Part shown: piece after piece, positions 48,766 through 57,463 of the stretch
How positions within the stretch are numbered: position 1 is the first letter of the stretch
Layout: every line of letters starts with the position of its first letter
Source: Lewinellaceae bacterium
GTDB lineage: Bacteria; Bacteroidota; Bacteroidia; Chitinophagales; Saprospiraceae
Direction: 5' to 3'
Assembly (NCBI GenBank): GCA_020636325.1
Contig: JACJYC010000003.1
Coordinates: 186,001-250,000, forward strand
DNA length: 64,000 nucleotides
The notes under the pieces: generated by a model
Database searches by the model: none
Seen by the model: only the letters and a program-made list of their open reading frames with translations
What the model was told of the DNA's origin: nothing
Program-made: the position numbers and the translations under genes

Positions 48766-49767
48766 TTAAGGGGACTGCGGTAAATATACCTTAAAAATGG
48801 TTCCGGCGGGTAGGTTGTCGGATATGCGTACATGGCCGCCGTGGGCTTTTACGATCTCTTTAACGATAAAAAGGCCCAATCCGGTTCCCTTGGTACTGCG
48901 GGTATCTTCATTGCCGACGCGATAGAACCGGTCGAAAACCCGGGCTTTTTCCTTATCGGGGATGCCGATACCGTTGTCGGCCACTTCCAGGACCAGGTAG
49001 CGGTCTTCTTCCTGGTAAAGGCCGCATTCCACGGTCGCGTCCACCGGGCTGTACTTTACGGCATTTTCCAGCAGGTTTTGCGCAACGGACGATAATCCCG
49101 TTTTATCCCCCTGCACTTTCGGCAATCCTTCTGCGATATGGGTGCGGAAAGCTGCATCAGGGTATTTCGACTGCAAATCGGCTATCAGTTCCTCCAGCAG
49201 TTCATCCAGGTGCAGGGGTTCCAGGGAAGGTTTGTAAGCCGATTCCAGGCGGGCAGACAGGAGCAGGTCGTTCACCAGTTGGGTCAGCCGGTCCACTTCC
49301 TGCAATCCGCTCCGGCTGAGCTTTTCGCGTTGTTCGTCGTTCAGTATCCTTTTCCGGAAAGTTTCCAGGATCAGTCGGGCGGAAGCCAGCGGCGACTTCA
49401 ATTCGTGGGTAATGGACAGCAGAAAGTTGCGCTGCTGCTTGGCGGTGCGTACTTCTTTCACATAGCTGAGTTGCACCAGCCAGATCCCGCACAACAGGCT
49501 CAACACCATAAAGATCCCTTCTCCAAGGATCATCCAGGCCTGCAATTCGTATTTATGGTGCAATTCCTGATAGGCCGGATGCCCGGAGAAATCGCCGTTG
49601 ATGGGGATTTCCTTTTTGGAGATCGCCACCAGGCGTTGAAATTCCATCTTGGCCAGGAAGGCATCCCGGTTTTTGGTCCACAACAATACCGACCACCAGG
49701 CGAATGCAAGGAGCATATAAGCCATCACCACATAGGAAAGGAGCCGGAGGCGGGGGTTTTCTGTCAT
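48766..49767 (-). CDS. Sensor histidine kinase (HisKA/HATPase)
   Basis: A 333-residue membrane histidine kinase with two helices (LLSYVVMAYMLLAFAWW and MILGEGIFMVLSLLCGIW) bracketing a short sensor region of about 55 residues. The H box is LSITHELKSPLAS; the N box NLLENAVKYSP; G1 ADNGIGIPDKEKARVF; G2 GTGLGLFIVKEIV. No response regulator lies next to it. The signal is unknown. Its upstream region is a heptamer array with a palindrome. Confidence 0.92.
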   Translation of the reverse strand: MTENPRLRLLSYVVMAYMLLAFAWWSVLLWTKNRDAFLAKMEFQRLVAISKKEIPINGDFSGHPAYQELHHKYELQAWMILGEGIFMVLSLLCGIWLVQLSYVKEVRTAKQQRNFLLSITHELKSPLASARLILETFRKRILNDEQREKLSRSGLQEVDRLTQLVNDLLLSARLESAYKPSLEPLHLDELLEELIADLQSKYPDAAFRTHIAEGLPKVQGDKTGLSSVAQNLLENAVKYSPVDATVECGLYQEEDRYLVLEVADNGIGIPDKEKARVFDRFYRVGNEDTRSTKGTGLGLFIVKEIVKAHGGHVRISDNLPAGTIFKVYLPQSP

Positions 49768-49781
49768 TGTTTGGTTATAAG

Positions 49782-49804
49782 TAGCGACGCATGATCATGC
49801 GTTG
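49782..49804. repeat. TAGCGACG-type palindromic element, copy 4
   Basis: Inner palindrome ACGCATGATCATGCGT in the TAGCGACG frame, immediately followed by a GTAAGTY array, the same arrangement as at 21883-21920. Confidence 0.65.
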
Positions 49805-49922
49805 TAAGTTGTAAGTTGTAAGTCGTAAGTTGTAAGTCGTAAGTCGTAAGTTGTAAGTTGTAAGTTGTAAGTTGTAAGTCATAAGTCGTAAGTTGTAAGT
49901 TGTAAGTCATAAGTTGTAAGTC
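49801..49922. repeat. Long GTAAGTY heptamer array
   Basis: About seventeen tandem heptamers (GTAAGTT, GTAAGTC, with some CATAAGT variants), the longest such array in the window. Confidence 0.92.
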
Positions 49923-49947
49923 GATAGGTAAAATCATGTGAATTTCA

Positions 49948-51255
49948 TCAGGCAAAAATCCCGTCCATCGCCTTACAAATGGTTTCGGCGGCGGATTGCA
50001 GGTCTTCCGGAGTATGGGCGGCGCTGACAAAACCGACCTCATAACCGCTGGGGCCGAGATAAATGCCTTCCTGGAGGAGTTCAAAGTGCAATCGTTTGAA
50101 GTGCTCCATTCCGGCCGGATCGATGGCGGCTGCCGTCCGAATGGTATCCCTGGAAAAGGACAACCAGAAAATGGAGGCGATATGCGGGATGGAAACAGGA
50201 TAACCTTTTTCATCGCAATGGTCCTGGATCATCCGGACAAAATCCGCCGTTTTGCGCGCCAGTTGTTCATAAAAACCGGGTTCCAGCAATTGCCGGAGGG
50301 CGGCATATCCCGCTGCCATCGCTACCGGATTGGCCGACAGGGTACCCGCCTGGTAGACCGGTCCGTCGGGTGCGACATGCCCCATAATTTCAGCGCTTGC
50401 CGCATAGGCTCCGACCGGCATGCCGCCGCCGATGATCTTCCCAAAGGTAATGATATCCGGTTGAATGCCGTAATAACCGGCCGCCCCTTCGAAGCCCACC
50501 CGGAAGCCGGAGATCACTTCGTCAAAGATGAGCAGGATGCCGTAGCGGGTACATTGTTCGCGCAAATATTGCAGAAACGACCGCTGCTGCAGCAACAAGC
50601 CGTTATTGGCCGGTACCGGCTCGATGATGATGCAGGCGACTTCCTGCCCGGATTGTTCCAGCAACCGATCCAACGCGTCCGTATCATCCAGCGGCAATAC
50701 CAGCGTATCCCCGATAAAGGCGTCCGGTATGCCTGCCGAGGTGCTCACGCCGAAGGTGACCAGCCCGGAGCCGGCCCGCACCAGCAGCGAATCGACATGG
50801 CCGTGGTAACAGCCTTCGAATTTCAGGATCTTGTCGCGCCCGGTCACGCCCCGTGCAAGGCGGATGGCGGACATGACCGCCTCCGTCCCCGAGCTGACGA
50901 ACCGCATTTTCTCGATGTAGCGATGGTTGGACAGGATCAGTTTGCCGAGCTGGTTGCCCAGGGCAGTCGGCGCCCCGAAGGACGTGCCGTTGGCGACCGT
51001 TTCAATGATGCTTTCCCGGATCCGTTCGTTGTCGTGCCCCAGGATCAGCGGGCCCCAGGAACAGCAAAAGTCCGTAAAAACGTTGCCGTCTTCGTCCCAG
51101 ATGCGGCTCCCCTTTCCCTTCCGGATGAACAACGGCGGGCCGATCACAGATTTGAACGCGCGAACCGGTGAGTTCACGCCGCCCGGAAAAAGGGTCTTTG
51201 CCTCATTGAAGAGCGCTTCAGAGCGTTGTCTGGATATTTTGTGTTGGATTTGCAT
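49948..51255 (-). CDS. hemL: Glutamate-1-semialdehyde 2,1-aminomutase
   Basis: A full-length, 435-residue class III PLP aminotransferase that turns glutamate-1-semialdehyde into 5-aminolevulinate for haem synthesis. Marks: FPGGVNSPVRAF near the N-terminus, MRFVSSGTEAVMSAIRLARG, KFEGCYHGHVDSLLVRAGSG, LIFDEVISGFRVG, and the lysine anchor in ITFGKIIGGGMPVGAYA. Cytosolic. No other haem gene is adjacent. A 20-base repeat lies directly upstream of the ATG, so the promoter must be further out or within it. Confidence 0.97.
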   Translation of the reverse strand: MQIQHKISRQRSEALFNEAKTLFPGGVNSPVRAFKSVIGPPLFIRKGKGSRIWDEDGNVFTDFCCSWGPLILGHDNERIRESIIETVANGTSFGAPTALGNQLGKLILSNHRYIEKMRFVSSGTEAVMSAIRLARGVTGRDKILKFEGCYHGHVDSLLVRAGSGLVTFGVSTSAGIPDAFIGDTLVLPLDDTDALDRLLEQSGQEVACIIIEPVPANNGLLLQQRSFLQYLREQCTRYGILLIFDEVISGFRVGFEGAAGYYGIQPDIITFGKIIGGGMPVGAYAASAEIMGHVAPDGPVYQAGTLSANPVAMAAGYAALRQLLEPGFYEQLARKTADFVRMIQDHCDEKGYPVSIPHIASIFWLSFSRDTIRTAAAIDPAGMEHFKRLHFELLQEGIYLGPSGYEVGFVSAAHTPEDLQSAAETICKAMDGIFA

Positions 51256-51362
51256 ACTTTGGTTTGGTTTATTTTGGTTTGTTATGGTTTATTTTGGTTT
51301 GTTATGGTTTATTTTGGTTCGTTATGGTTTATTTTTGGTTATTATGGTTTATTTTGGTTAGC
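51256..51362. repeat. 20-bp tandem repeat upstream of hemL
   Basis: About five imperfect units GTTTATTTTGGTTTGTTATG; they occupy the whole leader of hemL. Confidence 0.85.
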
Positions 51363-51386
51363 GGCAACGATCATAAACAACGAGAC

Positions 51387-51479
51387 TGTTCAAAACAGTG
51401 TTTTCGCGCAAAGACGCAAAGACGCAAAGATCTGATTTTTAGCAAGCTGCGCATGCTAAAAATCCGGTTGACACAAAAT
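51387..51479. repeat. 93-bp dispersed element, copy B (inverted)
   Basis: Flanks are the reverse complement of 22097-22189, but the central palindrome at 51435-51463 reads in the same direction as in copy A. Confidence 0.82.
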
Positions 51480-51493
51480 GCTGAATAGTCTCT

Positions 51494-51612
51494 AAACAAC
51501 AACAAACAACAACAAACAACAACAAACAACAACAAACAACAACAACAACAACAACAACAAACAAACAACAACAACAACAAACAACAACAAACAATCATAA
51601 ACAACCATAAAC
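51494..51612. repeat. AAC-rich microsatellite
   Basis: Almost pure AACAACAAAC repeats over about 120 bases. Together with the 20-bp repeat and the 93-bp element it fills most of this 529-base gap; no gene seen in the rest, up to 51784. Confidence 0.92.
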
Positions 51613-51784
51613 AACCATTTCCCCATCAACAAAGGTATAACCTGGGGCTCCCAAAAGCGCGTCCGCGATGTAATTTCTTCGTCAAACTAGGGGGCGAGGT
51701 ATATTCCGTCGGTGGTTTTGTACAAAACAGGCTGTTTTTTCGTTTCTTTGTAAGACCAATGGAGGCAAGCATATATAGAAAATC

Positions 51785-52786
51785 ATGGCAATAGAAATCG
51801 GCGCCTACATAGCAGAGTTGCTGTACGAACATGAGAAAGTTGCCGTACCGGGGTTGGGCGGTTTCATAAAAGTGTACCAGCATGCGGTGGTTGACCACGT
51901 GCAGGAGCAGATCTTTCCCCCGACCGAGGAGGTCAAATTCAACCCGAACCTGGCCTTTGACGACGGTTTGTTGATCAATAAAATTGTTGAAGACCACGGC
52001 CTTTCAGTGGAAGAGGCAGAAAAGGAGATCCAGGGTTTTGTGAACGAGCTCAAGGAGGCTGCCGATCGCCGGGAGATCATTGTTCTGCCGGGTGTAGGCC
52101 GCCTGTACCGCAGCGGCGAAAGCCAGTTGAACCTGTTGTCCGATCACCAGAATTTCAGCACGCAACTCTTTGGTTTGGCCCCGGCCAAAGCCTTGCCCGT
52201 TGCCAAAATCGAATTCATACCGACCGACAGCGGCATTTCTTCCTCAGCCGGCAAGAAACCGGCCGTTATGCCATGGACTGTCCGGCTCACCACCTGGGCA
52301 AACCGCCACCTCTGGCTGGTACTGGGCATCGCTGCCGTTGCGATCCTGGCCACTGCCTGGATCCTGTTCCGGGAGCCGGAATCCCAGCTCTCTTCGGCCC
52401 TCAATCCGCCAGAGGACCGGCTGAATGTCCGCCCCTCGGATCCGCCGGCGGCTGCCGAGCCTGAGCCCGGGACCGGCAATGCGGAGGAAAATCAGCAACA
52501 AGCTTCCGGCGCTACGGATGATGAGGACGATGACACGGAAGCGCCTTCCCTGGCGCCCGGCCAAAAGGAATGCCGCATCCGGATCGGCAAATTCGGCAGT
52601 GAGTCCAATGTCAAGAAGCTGGTGGAAAAGCTCTACGACGCCGGTTTTGAACCGTATACCCGGCCGGCCGGCAGCCTGACGGAGGTCGGCGTCCAGTTTG
52701 CCTATGAGACCCAGGCAGATATCGACAAGAAGCTGAAACTCGTCCAATCCAGGTTTGAGAAAAAGGCGGTTGTTGCTGAACAGTGA
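51785..52786 (+). CDS. HU-CCDC81 and SPOR domain membrane protein
   Basis: A 333-residue bitopic protein. Residues 1-110 are two HU-like repeats of the bacterial CCDC81 type (AELLYEHEKVAVPGLGGF, then VKFNPNLAFDDGLLINKIV). A single transmembrane helix is at about 178-198 (LWLVLGIAAVAILATAWIL), followed by a Pro/Glu-rich linker, and the last 80 residues are a SPOR domain (ECRIRIGKFGSESNVKKLVEKLYDAG) that binds denuded septal peptidoglycan. In Bacteroidota such proteins are thought to link nucleoid-side or cytosolic partners to cell division; that role is inferred. Confidence 0.9.
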   Translation: MAIEIGAYIAELLYEHEKVAVPGLGGFIKVYQHAVVDHVQEQIFPPTEEVKFNPNLAFDDGLLINKIVEDHGLSVEEAEKEIQGFVNELKEAADRREIIVLPGVGRLYRSGESQLNLLSDHQNFSTQLFGLAPAKALPVAKIEFIPTDSGISSSAGKKPAVMPWTVRLTTWANRHLWLVLGIAAVAILATAWILFREPESQLSSALNPPEDRLNVRPSDPPAAAEPEPGTGNAEENQQQASGATDDEDDDTEAPSLAPGQKECRIRIGKFGSESNVKKLVEKLYDAGFEPYTRPAGSLTEVGVQFAYETQADIDKKLKLVQSRFEKKAVVAEQ

Positions 52787-52846
52787 CCGGGCCTGCCAAC
52801 GGTTTATGCCGCTGACTGCGTCTATCCGTAAAAAGGCATTTCCATT

Positions 52847-53176
52847 ATGAAAAGGTTGATCATTTCCGCACTGTTCGCCGCCGTTTTATTGGCGGCCGCC
52901 TGTGACAAGGAATCCAAAAATTACGGCGACTTCGACGAAGGCCTTCTTCTGGGGCAGGATTTCCGCAGGTGCGTATCCCCAATCTGCAGCGGTTGGTTCA
53001 TCGAGATCAACGGGGACACCCTCCGGTTTCTGGGTTTTCCGGAAAACAGCGGAATCGCAAACTCCGATCTGGACCTCCTGCCGTTGCCGGTGCTGGTCAA
53101 ATGGACTCCCTATGCCGATCCCGACTTTGCCGATGTGCAGGGTCTGATCACCGTTACCGAAATACACAAACAATAA
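52847..53176 (+). CDS. Small predicted lipoprotein
   Basis: A 109-residue protein with a lipoprotein signal (VLLAAACDK, cysteine about residue 19). The mature part has a CVSPICSGWF cysteine pair and beta-rich sequence. I do not recognise the family; it may be a small periplasmic binding or structural protein. It follows the SPOR-domain gene by 60 bases on the same strand, and its stop is four bases from that of the convergent reductase. Confidence 0.7.
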   Translation: MKRLIISALFAAVLLAAACDKESKNYGDFDEGLLLGQDFRRCVSPICSGWFIEINGDTLRFLGFPENSGIANSDLDLLPLPVLVKWTPYADPDFADVQGLITVTEIHKQ

Positions 53177-53180
53177 GGAA

Positions 53181-54284
53181 TCAGATATCGTAGGTCAGCT
53201 CTACATCCGGACTGGTGGGGTGCGACTGGCAGGTCAGGATATAGCCGTCGGCTACTTCTTCCTCGTCCAGCGCGTAACAAACTTCCATTTCCACAGTGCC
53301 CTTAAGGAGTTTGGCCATGCACGTAGAACATGAGCCTGACGTACAGGAATAAGGCGGATCGTATTTCAGATCGATCAATCCGTCGAGGATGGTTTTGCCT
53401 TTGGGCAGCGCGAATTCTATCCATTGCCCGTTCAGGCCCACCCGAACCCTGGCATCGGTCATACCTTCCACCTTGGCGCCATCGCCGGGCAGAACGTTAT
53501 TGTTGAAATGTTCGATATGGATATTGTCCTTGTCGACGCCTGAAATCACAAGTTCGGCCTTGACGATATCGATCATTTCGCCGGGGCCGCAAATAAAGTA
53601 TTCGACCTGTTTGACCGGGGAGGGGTATTCGGCCAGGAATTTCCGAACCGCGGCGGCGTCAATCCGCCCGCGCGATCCCTGCCAGGATACGGCGCCCTTG
53701 GAGAAGAGGCCGGAGATCCCTTTCGGTTTTTCCCGGTTGGGTTGGCTCAGGGTGTGCCGGACCGTCAGCTGGCCTTCGTAGCGTTTTTCCAGGATATTCA
53801 GCTCCTCCTTAAACAAAATGGTTTCTTCGCTGCGGTTGCCGTACAGCAGGAACACCGCGCTCTGGGGCTCATCCTCGAGAATGGTTTTGAGGATGGAGAA
53901 AAGCGGGGTAATGCCGCTGCCGGCGCCAAACAGGTAATAGGTCTTTCGCTGGGCCGGGTTCAGTTGGGTAAAAAAACGCCCTTGCGGCGGCATGACCCCG
54001 ATCGTCATCCCGGGCTGCGCGTTGTCGAAAAGGTAGTTGGAAACCAGACCGTTCCGGACCCGCTTGACGGCAACCGTCGGGAATTCCTCGTGCGGCGAGC
54101 TGCACATGGAATAGGCCCGCCTCACTTCGCGGCCGTTGATGTGCAATTTCAGGGTAAGGTATTGGCCTTGCCGGTATTCAAAAACCGGCTTCAATTCGAC
54201 GGGAATTTCAAAGGAGATGACAACGGCATCCTCCGTTTGCTTGCGTACCTGCCTGATTTTGAGCGTATGAAATTCTGAAACCAT
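53181..54284 (-). CDS. Ferredoxin-type NADPH reductase (FAD/NAD plus 2Fe-2S), PaaE-like
   Basis: A 367-residue one-chain electron-transfer protein. Order: FAD-binding beta barrel with RRAYSMCSSP, NAD(P)-binding domain with GAGSGITPLFSIL and YFICGPGEMID, and a C-terminal plant-type 2Fe-2S domain (YSCTSGSCSTCMAKLLKG, fourth cysteine in LTCQSHP). This is the layout of PaaE/Hmp-related oxygenase reductases. Divergent from alkB, it is a good candidate to supply electrons to the alkane hydroxylase, although no rubredoxin gene is seen. The partner is inferred from position. Confidence 0.92.
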   Translation of the reverse strand: MVSEFHTLKIRQVRKQTEDAVVISFEIPVELKPVFEYRQGQYLTLKLHINGREVRRAYSMCSSPHEEFPTVAVKRVRNGLVSNYLFDNAQPGMTIGVMPPQGRFFTQLNPAQRKTYYLFGAGSGITPLFSILKTILEDEPQSAVFLLYGNRSEETILFKEELNILEKRYEGQLTVRHTLSQPNREKPKGISGLFSKGAVSWQGSRGRIDAAAVRKFLAEYPSPVKQVEYFICGPGEMIDIVKAELVISGVDKDNIHIEHFNNNVLPGDGAKVEGMTDARVRVGLNGQWIEFALPKGKTILDGLIDLKYDPPYSCTSGSCSTCMAKLLKGTVEMEVCYALDEEEVADGYILTCQSHPTSPDVELTYDI

Positions 54285-54308
54285 ATTATAATTCAGGGCG
54301 ATTAACGT

Positions 54309-54316
54309 TAAATTTG
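54309..54316 (+). promoter_or_regulatory. -7-like promoter element upstream of alkB
   Basis: TAAATTTG, exact TAnnTTTG match, 222 bases before the alkB ATG; gives a long untranslated leader. Confidence 0.4.
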
Positions 54317-54426
54317 TCCGAATGAAAAACGCTTAACCTTACACAAGGTTTAAGGACCGCTGAAATAATAACTGTCCACTTTCCTAGGAGGCCTTTTGCC
54401 CCTATCCGGCGTTATGGAACCGCCTC

Positions 54427-54444
54427 CCTTAGCTATGGCTAAGG
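54427..54444. other. Perfect hairpin in the alkB leader
   Basis: CCTTAGC-TATG-GCTAAGG: a perfect 7-bp stem with a four-base loop between the divergent reductase and alkB genes; possibly regulatory. Confidence 0.35.
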
Positions 54445-54538
54445 TCGTGAACCCATGCCTTGGCTAGGATCAAAATGCCTGACCTATCAAAAGCGACACT
54501 TATTAATTCAACGATCCTAAGCCAAACAGCTTTTACAT

Positions 54539-55564
54539 ATGTGGCGCGACATCAAATACTTCCTGGCCTATATCCTGCCGGCCAGCGCTTTCTGGGGCAT
54601 TTACCGCGGCGGCTGGCATTCCTTCCTGACCCTGTTGATCGCTTTTGCCGCCATTCCTTTACTGGAGGCCCTCCTTCCCCGATCTGCGGGCAATATTCCG
54701 CCTGCTGAGGAAGCAACACGTTCAAAACGGCGGCTTTTCGACTGGCTGCTCTACCTGAACATCCCGCTCTTGTGGGGATTGATCCTGTATCTGGCCCATA
54801 CCGTCCAGGCCGGCGCGCACGCCTGGTGGGAGGTACTGGGCATGACCCTTAGCACCGGTTTGATCGCGGGCACTTCGGGCATCAATGTCGGCCACGAATT
54901 GGGTCACCGACAGGATAAAGCCGAACAGGCCATGGCCAAGTTGCTGCTGTTGCCTGCTTTGTACATGCACTTTTTTATCGAACACAACAAAGGGCACCAC
55001 AAACACGTCGGCACCGACGCAGATCCCGCATCCGCCCGCCGCGGAGAGAGCTTGTACGCCTTCTGGTGGCGTTCGGTCAGAGAGGGATATCTCGATGCCT
55101 GGCGCCTTGAAAAACAAAAACTCCGGCGCGAAGATAAAAACTTTTGGAGCCGGCAAAACGAAATGATCCGTTTCCAGGTTTATCAGGCGCTTTATATGGT
55201 TGGGATGGCGGTCGTTTTCGGCAAGGCGGTCGTACCTTATCTGCTGGGCGTGGCCGTGGTCGCCTTCCTGCTGCTGGAAACCATCAACTACATCGAACAC
55301 TACGGCCTGCGGCGTCGATTGCTGCCCAACCAGCGTTACGAGCCGGTCAGCCCGAAACATTCCTGGAACTCCGACCATGAGATCGGCCGGATCATGCTGT
55401 ACGAACTGACCCGGCACAGCGATCACCATTACAAGGCAAGCCGGAAATACCAGATCCTGCGGCACTGCGAAGAAAGCCCGCAGTTGCCGATGGGATACCC
55501 GGCAGCCGTCCTGCTTGCGCTGGCGCCGCCCTTGTGGTTCAGGATAATGGATAAGAAGCTCTAA
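54539..55564 (+). CDS. alkB: Alkane 1-monooxygenase (AlkB family)
   Basis: A 341-residue integral-membrane di-iron hydroxylase that oxidises medium-chain alkanes or related terminal methyl groups. The histidine clusters are complete: GHELGHRQ, EHNKGHHKHVGTDADPA, NYIEHYGLRR and LTRHSDHHYKASRKYQ, with six or so helices. Electrons normally come from rubredoxin or a ferredoxin reductase; the divergent PaaE-like gene may fill this role. Shorter than Pseudomonas AlkB (about 400 residues) but typical of Bacteroidota. Its stop overlaps the citrate synthase stop by four bases. Confidence 0.94.
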   Translation: MWRDIKYFLAYILPASAFWGIYRGGWHSFLTLLIAFAAIPLLEALLPRSAGNIPPAEEATRSKRRLFDWLLYLNIPLLWGLILYLAHTVQAGAHAWWEVLGMTLSTGLIAGTSGINVGHELGHRQDKAEQAMAKLLLLPALYMHFFIEHNKGHHKHVGTDADPASARRGESLYAFWWRSVREGYLDAWRLEKQKLRREDKNFWSRQNEMIRFQVYQALYMVGMAVVFGKAVVPYLLGVAVVAFLLLETINYIEHYGLRRRLLPNQRYEPVSPKHSWNSDHEIGRIMLYELTRHSDHHYKASRKYQILRHCEESPQLPMGYPAAVLLALAPPLWFRIMDKKL

Positions 55565-56880
55565 ACGCTGACCGCCGATTTGGCGATAAAGGCCTTGACC
55601 CAGTCCGTCGTAAGCGATTTCGGCCGTTCCAGCGGAAAGCCCAGCGCGCGGGCCCAGCAAAGCGCGGCCAGCACGCCCAGTGCGCGGGAAACGCCGAACA
55701 GCACCGTATAGTAGCTGTATTCCTTGAGCCCGTACTGAACCAGCAGGGCGCCGGAATGCGCATCGACGTTCGGCCAGGGGTTCTTGACCTTGCCGAGGCC
55801 TTCGAGGATATCGGGCACCACTTCGAAGACTTTCCAGACCACGTTCACCAGGTCGCTGTCGGGCATGTACTCTTCCGCGAATTCCTTCTGTGCGATAAAG
55901 CGCGGATCGGGCCTGCGGAGGACGGCATGGCCGTAGCCCGGGATCACCTGTCCGGCAGCCAGGGTGCTTTTGACGTATTCGGCGATCTGCTCCTTGGTCG
56001 GGGTGGTCGTGCCGAGCGCATCCAGCATGCGGAAGATCCAACGGATCACTTCCTGGTTGGCCAACCCGTGGAGCGGGCCTGCCAACGCATCCATTCCGGC
56101 AGCGAAGGAGAAATAGGGATCGCTCAGGGTAGAGCCTACCAGGTGGGTGGTATGCGCCGAAGCGTTTCCGCCTTCGTGGTCGGCGTGGATGGTCATATAA
56201 AGGCGCATCAGGTTCTTGAAGTCCGGCTTTTCGATCCCCAGCATGTGGGCGAAATTGGCGGCCCAGTCCTGGGTCATATCCGGCGAGATATGTTTGCCCT
56301 GATGGTAAGAGCGGCGATAGATATAGGCGGCTACCCGCGGGAGGCGGGCGATGAGGTTCATGGTATCCTCATAGGTAGGATCCCAGTATTCGGTTTTTTT
56401 CATGCCCTCATCGTAGCGGCGGGCGAAGATGCTTTCGGTCTGCATGGCGTTGATGGCCACGGTGAACTGCGCCATGGGGTGGGCGTCAACCGGCAGGCTG
56501 TCCAGCACCTTGAACACGTGTTCGGGCACATTGCAGCGATGCCGCCACTGGTCGGTCAGCCAGTTCACTTCATCCAGGGTAGGAATTTCGCCGACGAGCA
56601 TGAGCCAGAAAAGGCCTTCGGGTTTCGGTTCTTTACCTGTGGGGCCGTGGGGGAGCTTTTCCCGAAGTTCGGGAATGGAAAAACCGCGGAATCGGATCCC
56701 TTCGATGGGATCGAGTTCGGAGGGTTCCCAAACCATCATTTTAATGTTGCGGGCTCCGCCGAAGATCTGGCTCAGCGTAACTTCGTCTACTTTTGTTCCG
56801 CCGTGTTCGGCGAGGAGGGCCTTCATTTCCGCTTTGAGGGCGGTGGCTTTATCGATAAATTTTTGTTTTAAGGGATCCAT
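55561..56880 (-). CDS. gltA: Citrate (Si)-synthase, eukaryote-like type
   Basis: A 439-residue citrate synthase condensing oxaloacetate and acetyl-CoA. Sequence is strikingly close to the mitochondrial type: LVWEPS-like MVWEPSELDPIEGIRFRG, HADHEGGNASAHTTHLVGS, GPLHGLANQEV (catalytic His), GYGHAVLRRPDPR (catalytic His), NPWPNVDAHSG (catalytic Asp) and YYTVLFGVSRALGVLA. Typical bacterial GltA differs at these segments. It lacks a targeting peptide and is cytosolic. Bacteroidota are known to carry this form. Convergent with alkB, overlapping stop codons (CTAA). Confidence 0.95.
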   Translation of the reverse strand: MDPLKQKFIDKATALKAEMKALLAEHGGTKVDEVTLSQIFGGARNIKMMVWEPSELDPIEGIRFRGFSIPELREKLPHGPTGKEPKPEGLFWLMLVGEIPTLDEVNWLTDQWRHRCNVPEHVFKVLDSLPVDAHPMAQFTVAINAMQTESIFARRYDEGMKKTEYWDPTYEDTMNLIARLPRVAAYIYRRSYHQGKHISPDMTQDWAANFAHMLGIEKPDFKNLMRLYMTIHADHEGGNASAHTTHLVGSTLSDPYFSFAAGMDALAGPLHGLANQEVIRWIFRMLDALGTTTPTKEQIAEYVKSTLAAGQVIPGYGHAVLRRPDPRFIAQKEFAEEYMPDSDLVNVVWKVFEVVPDILEGLGKVKNPWPNVDAHSGALLVQYGLKEYSYYTVLFGVSRALGVLAALCWARALGFPLERPKSLTTDWVKAFIAKSAVSV

Positions 56881-57043
56881 TCAGCAATTGATCTCGTTTT
56901 GCAGTTGAATTAATGGATTTCGAAGGAGAGGCGCCTGTTGGCGAGCGCGTAGGTGCAACGTCAGGTTTCTCCCTTTTATATCACAACAAAAAGCTATAAT
57001 TGTTCAATTCGTTGAGCGGAATAAGCATCCTGCGTTCCTGACG

Positions 57044-57463
57044 TCAGGGTTCGGTATCTTCCAGTTTGAGCACAGCCAGTTCAATGGCGTCCTTTGCAGC
57101 GCCTTCCTGTCTCATTTTCTTGATCAGGTCGGACTCCGTTTTGCGCCTTTCCGCCAGTTGGCGGTTGAACACCGGCACCTGATCGGCGGTCAGTAACCTG
57201 CGGAGCGATCCTTCCGCGCCCCGGCGGATGGTACGTCTTTTCTTCAGGTACTGTTCAAAGTTATCTGATTTCAGGTTATCGATGGACCTGATCTGGTCCA
57301 GGCGGCGTTGTTGAATGGTGACCAGTTTATCGGTCTGTTCGGCATTCAGGCTGTACAGCTCGGTCAAATCCTTTACGGCCTTGTCCAGGTCAGCTGAGCT
57401 GGATTGTGCGTTGGCGAAACCTGCAAAAAAGAGGACCAGGGCAAGCCAAATCAAGCGCTTCAT
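57044..57463 (-). CDS. Small exported helical protein
   Basis: A 139-residue protein with a Sec signal (LIWLALVLFFAGFANAQ). The mature part is mostly helical and rich in Arg, Lys and Leu (ELYSLNAEQTDKLVTIQQRRLDQI, then LRRLLTADQVPVFNRQL), resembling the short Spy/CpxP-like or DUF3826-like periplasmic helix proteins of Bacteroidota; not a firm match. The start at 57463 is used because it begins the signal peptide. Function unknown. Confidence 0.72.
   Translation of the reverse strand: MKRLIWLALVLFFAGFANAQSSSADLDKAVKDLTELYSLNAEQTDKLVTIQQRRLDQIRSIDNLKSDNFEQYLKKRRTIRRGAEGSLRRLLTADQVPVFNRQLAERRKTESDLIKKMRQEGAAKDAIELAVLKLEDTEP

Noticed and set aside
51371..51604. Minus-strand frame rich in Cys, Leu and Val
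   Set aside because: It only translates the AAC microsatellite and the 93-bp repeat.
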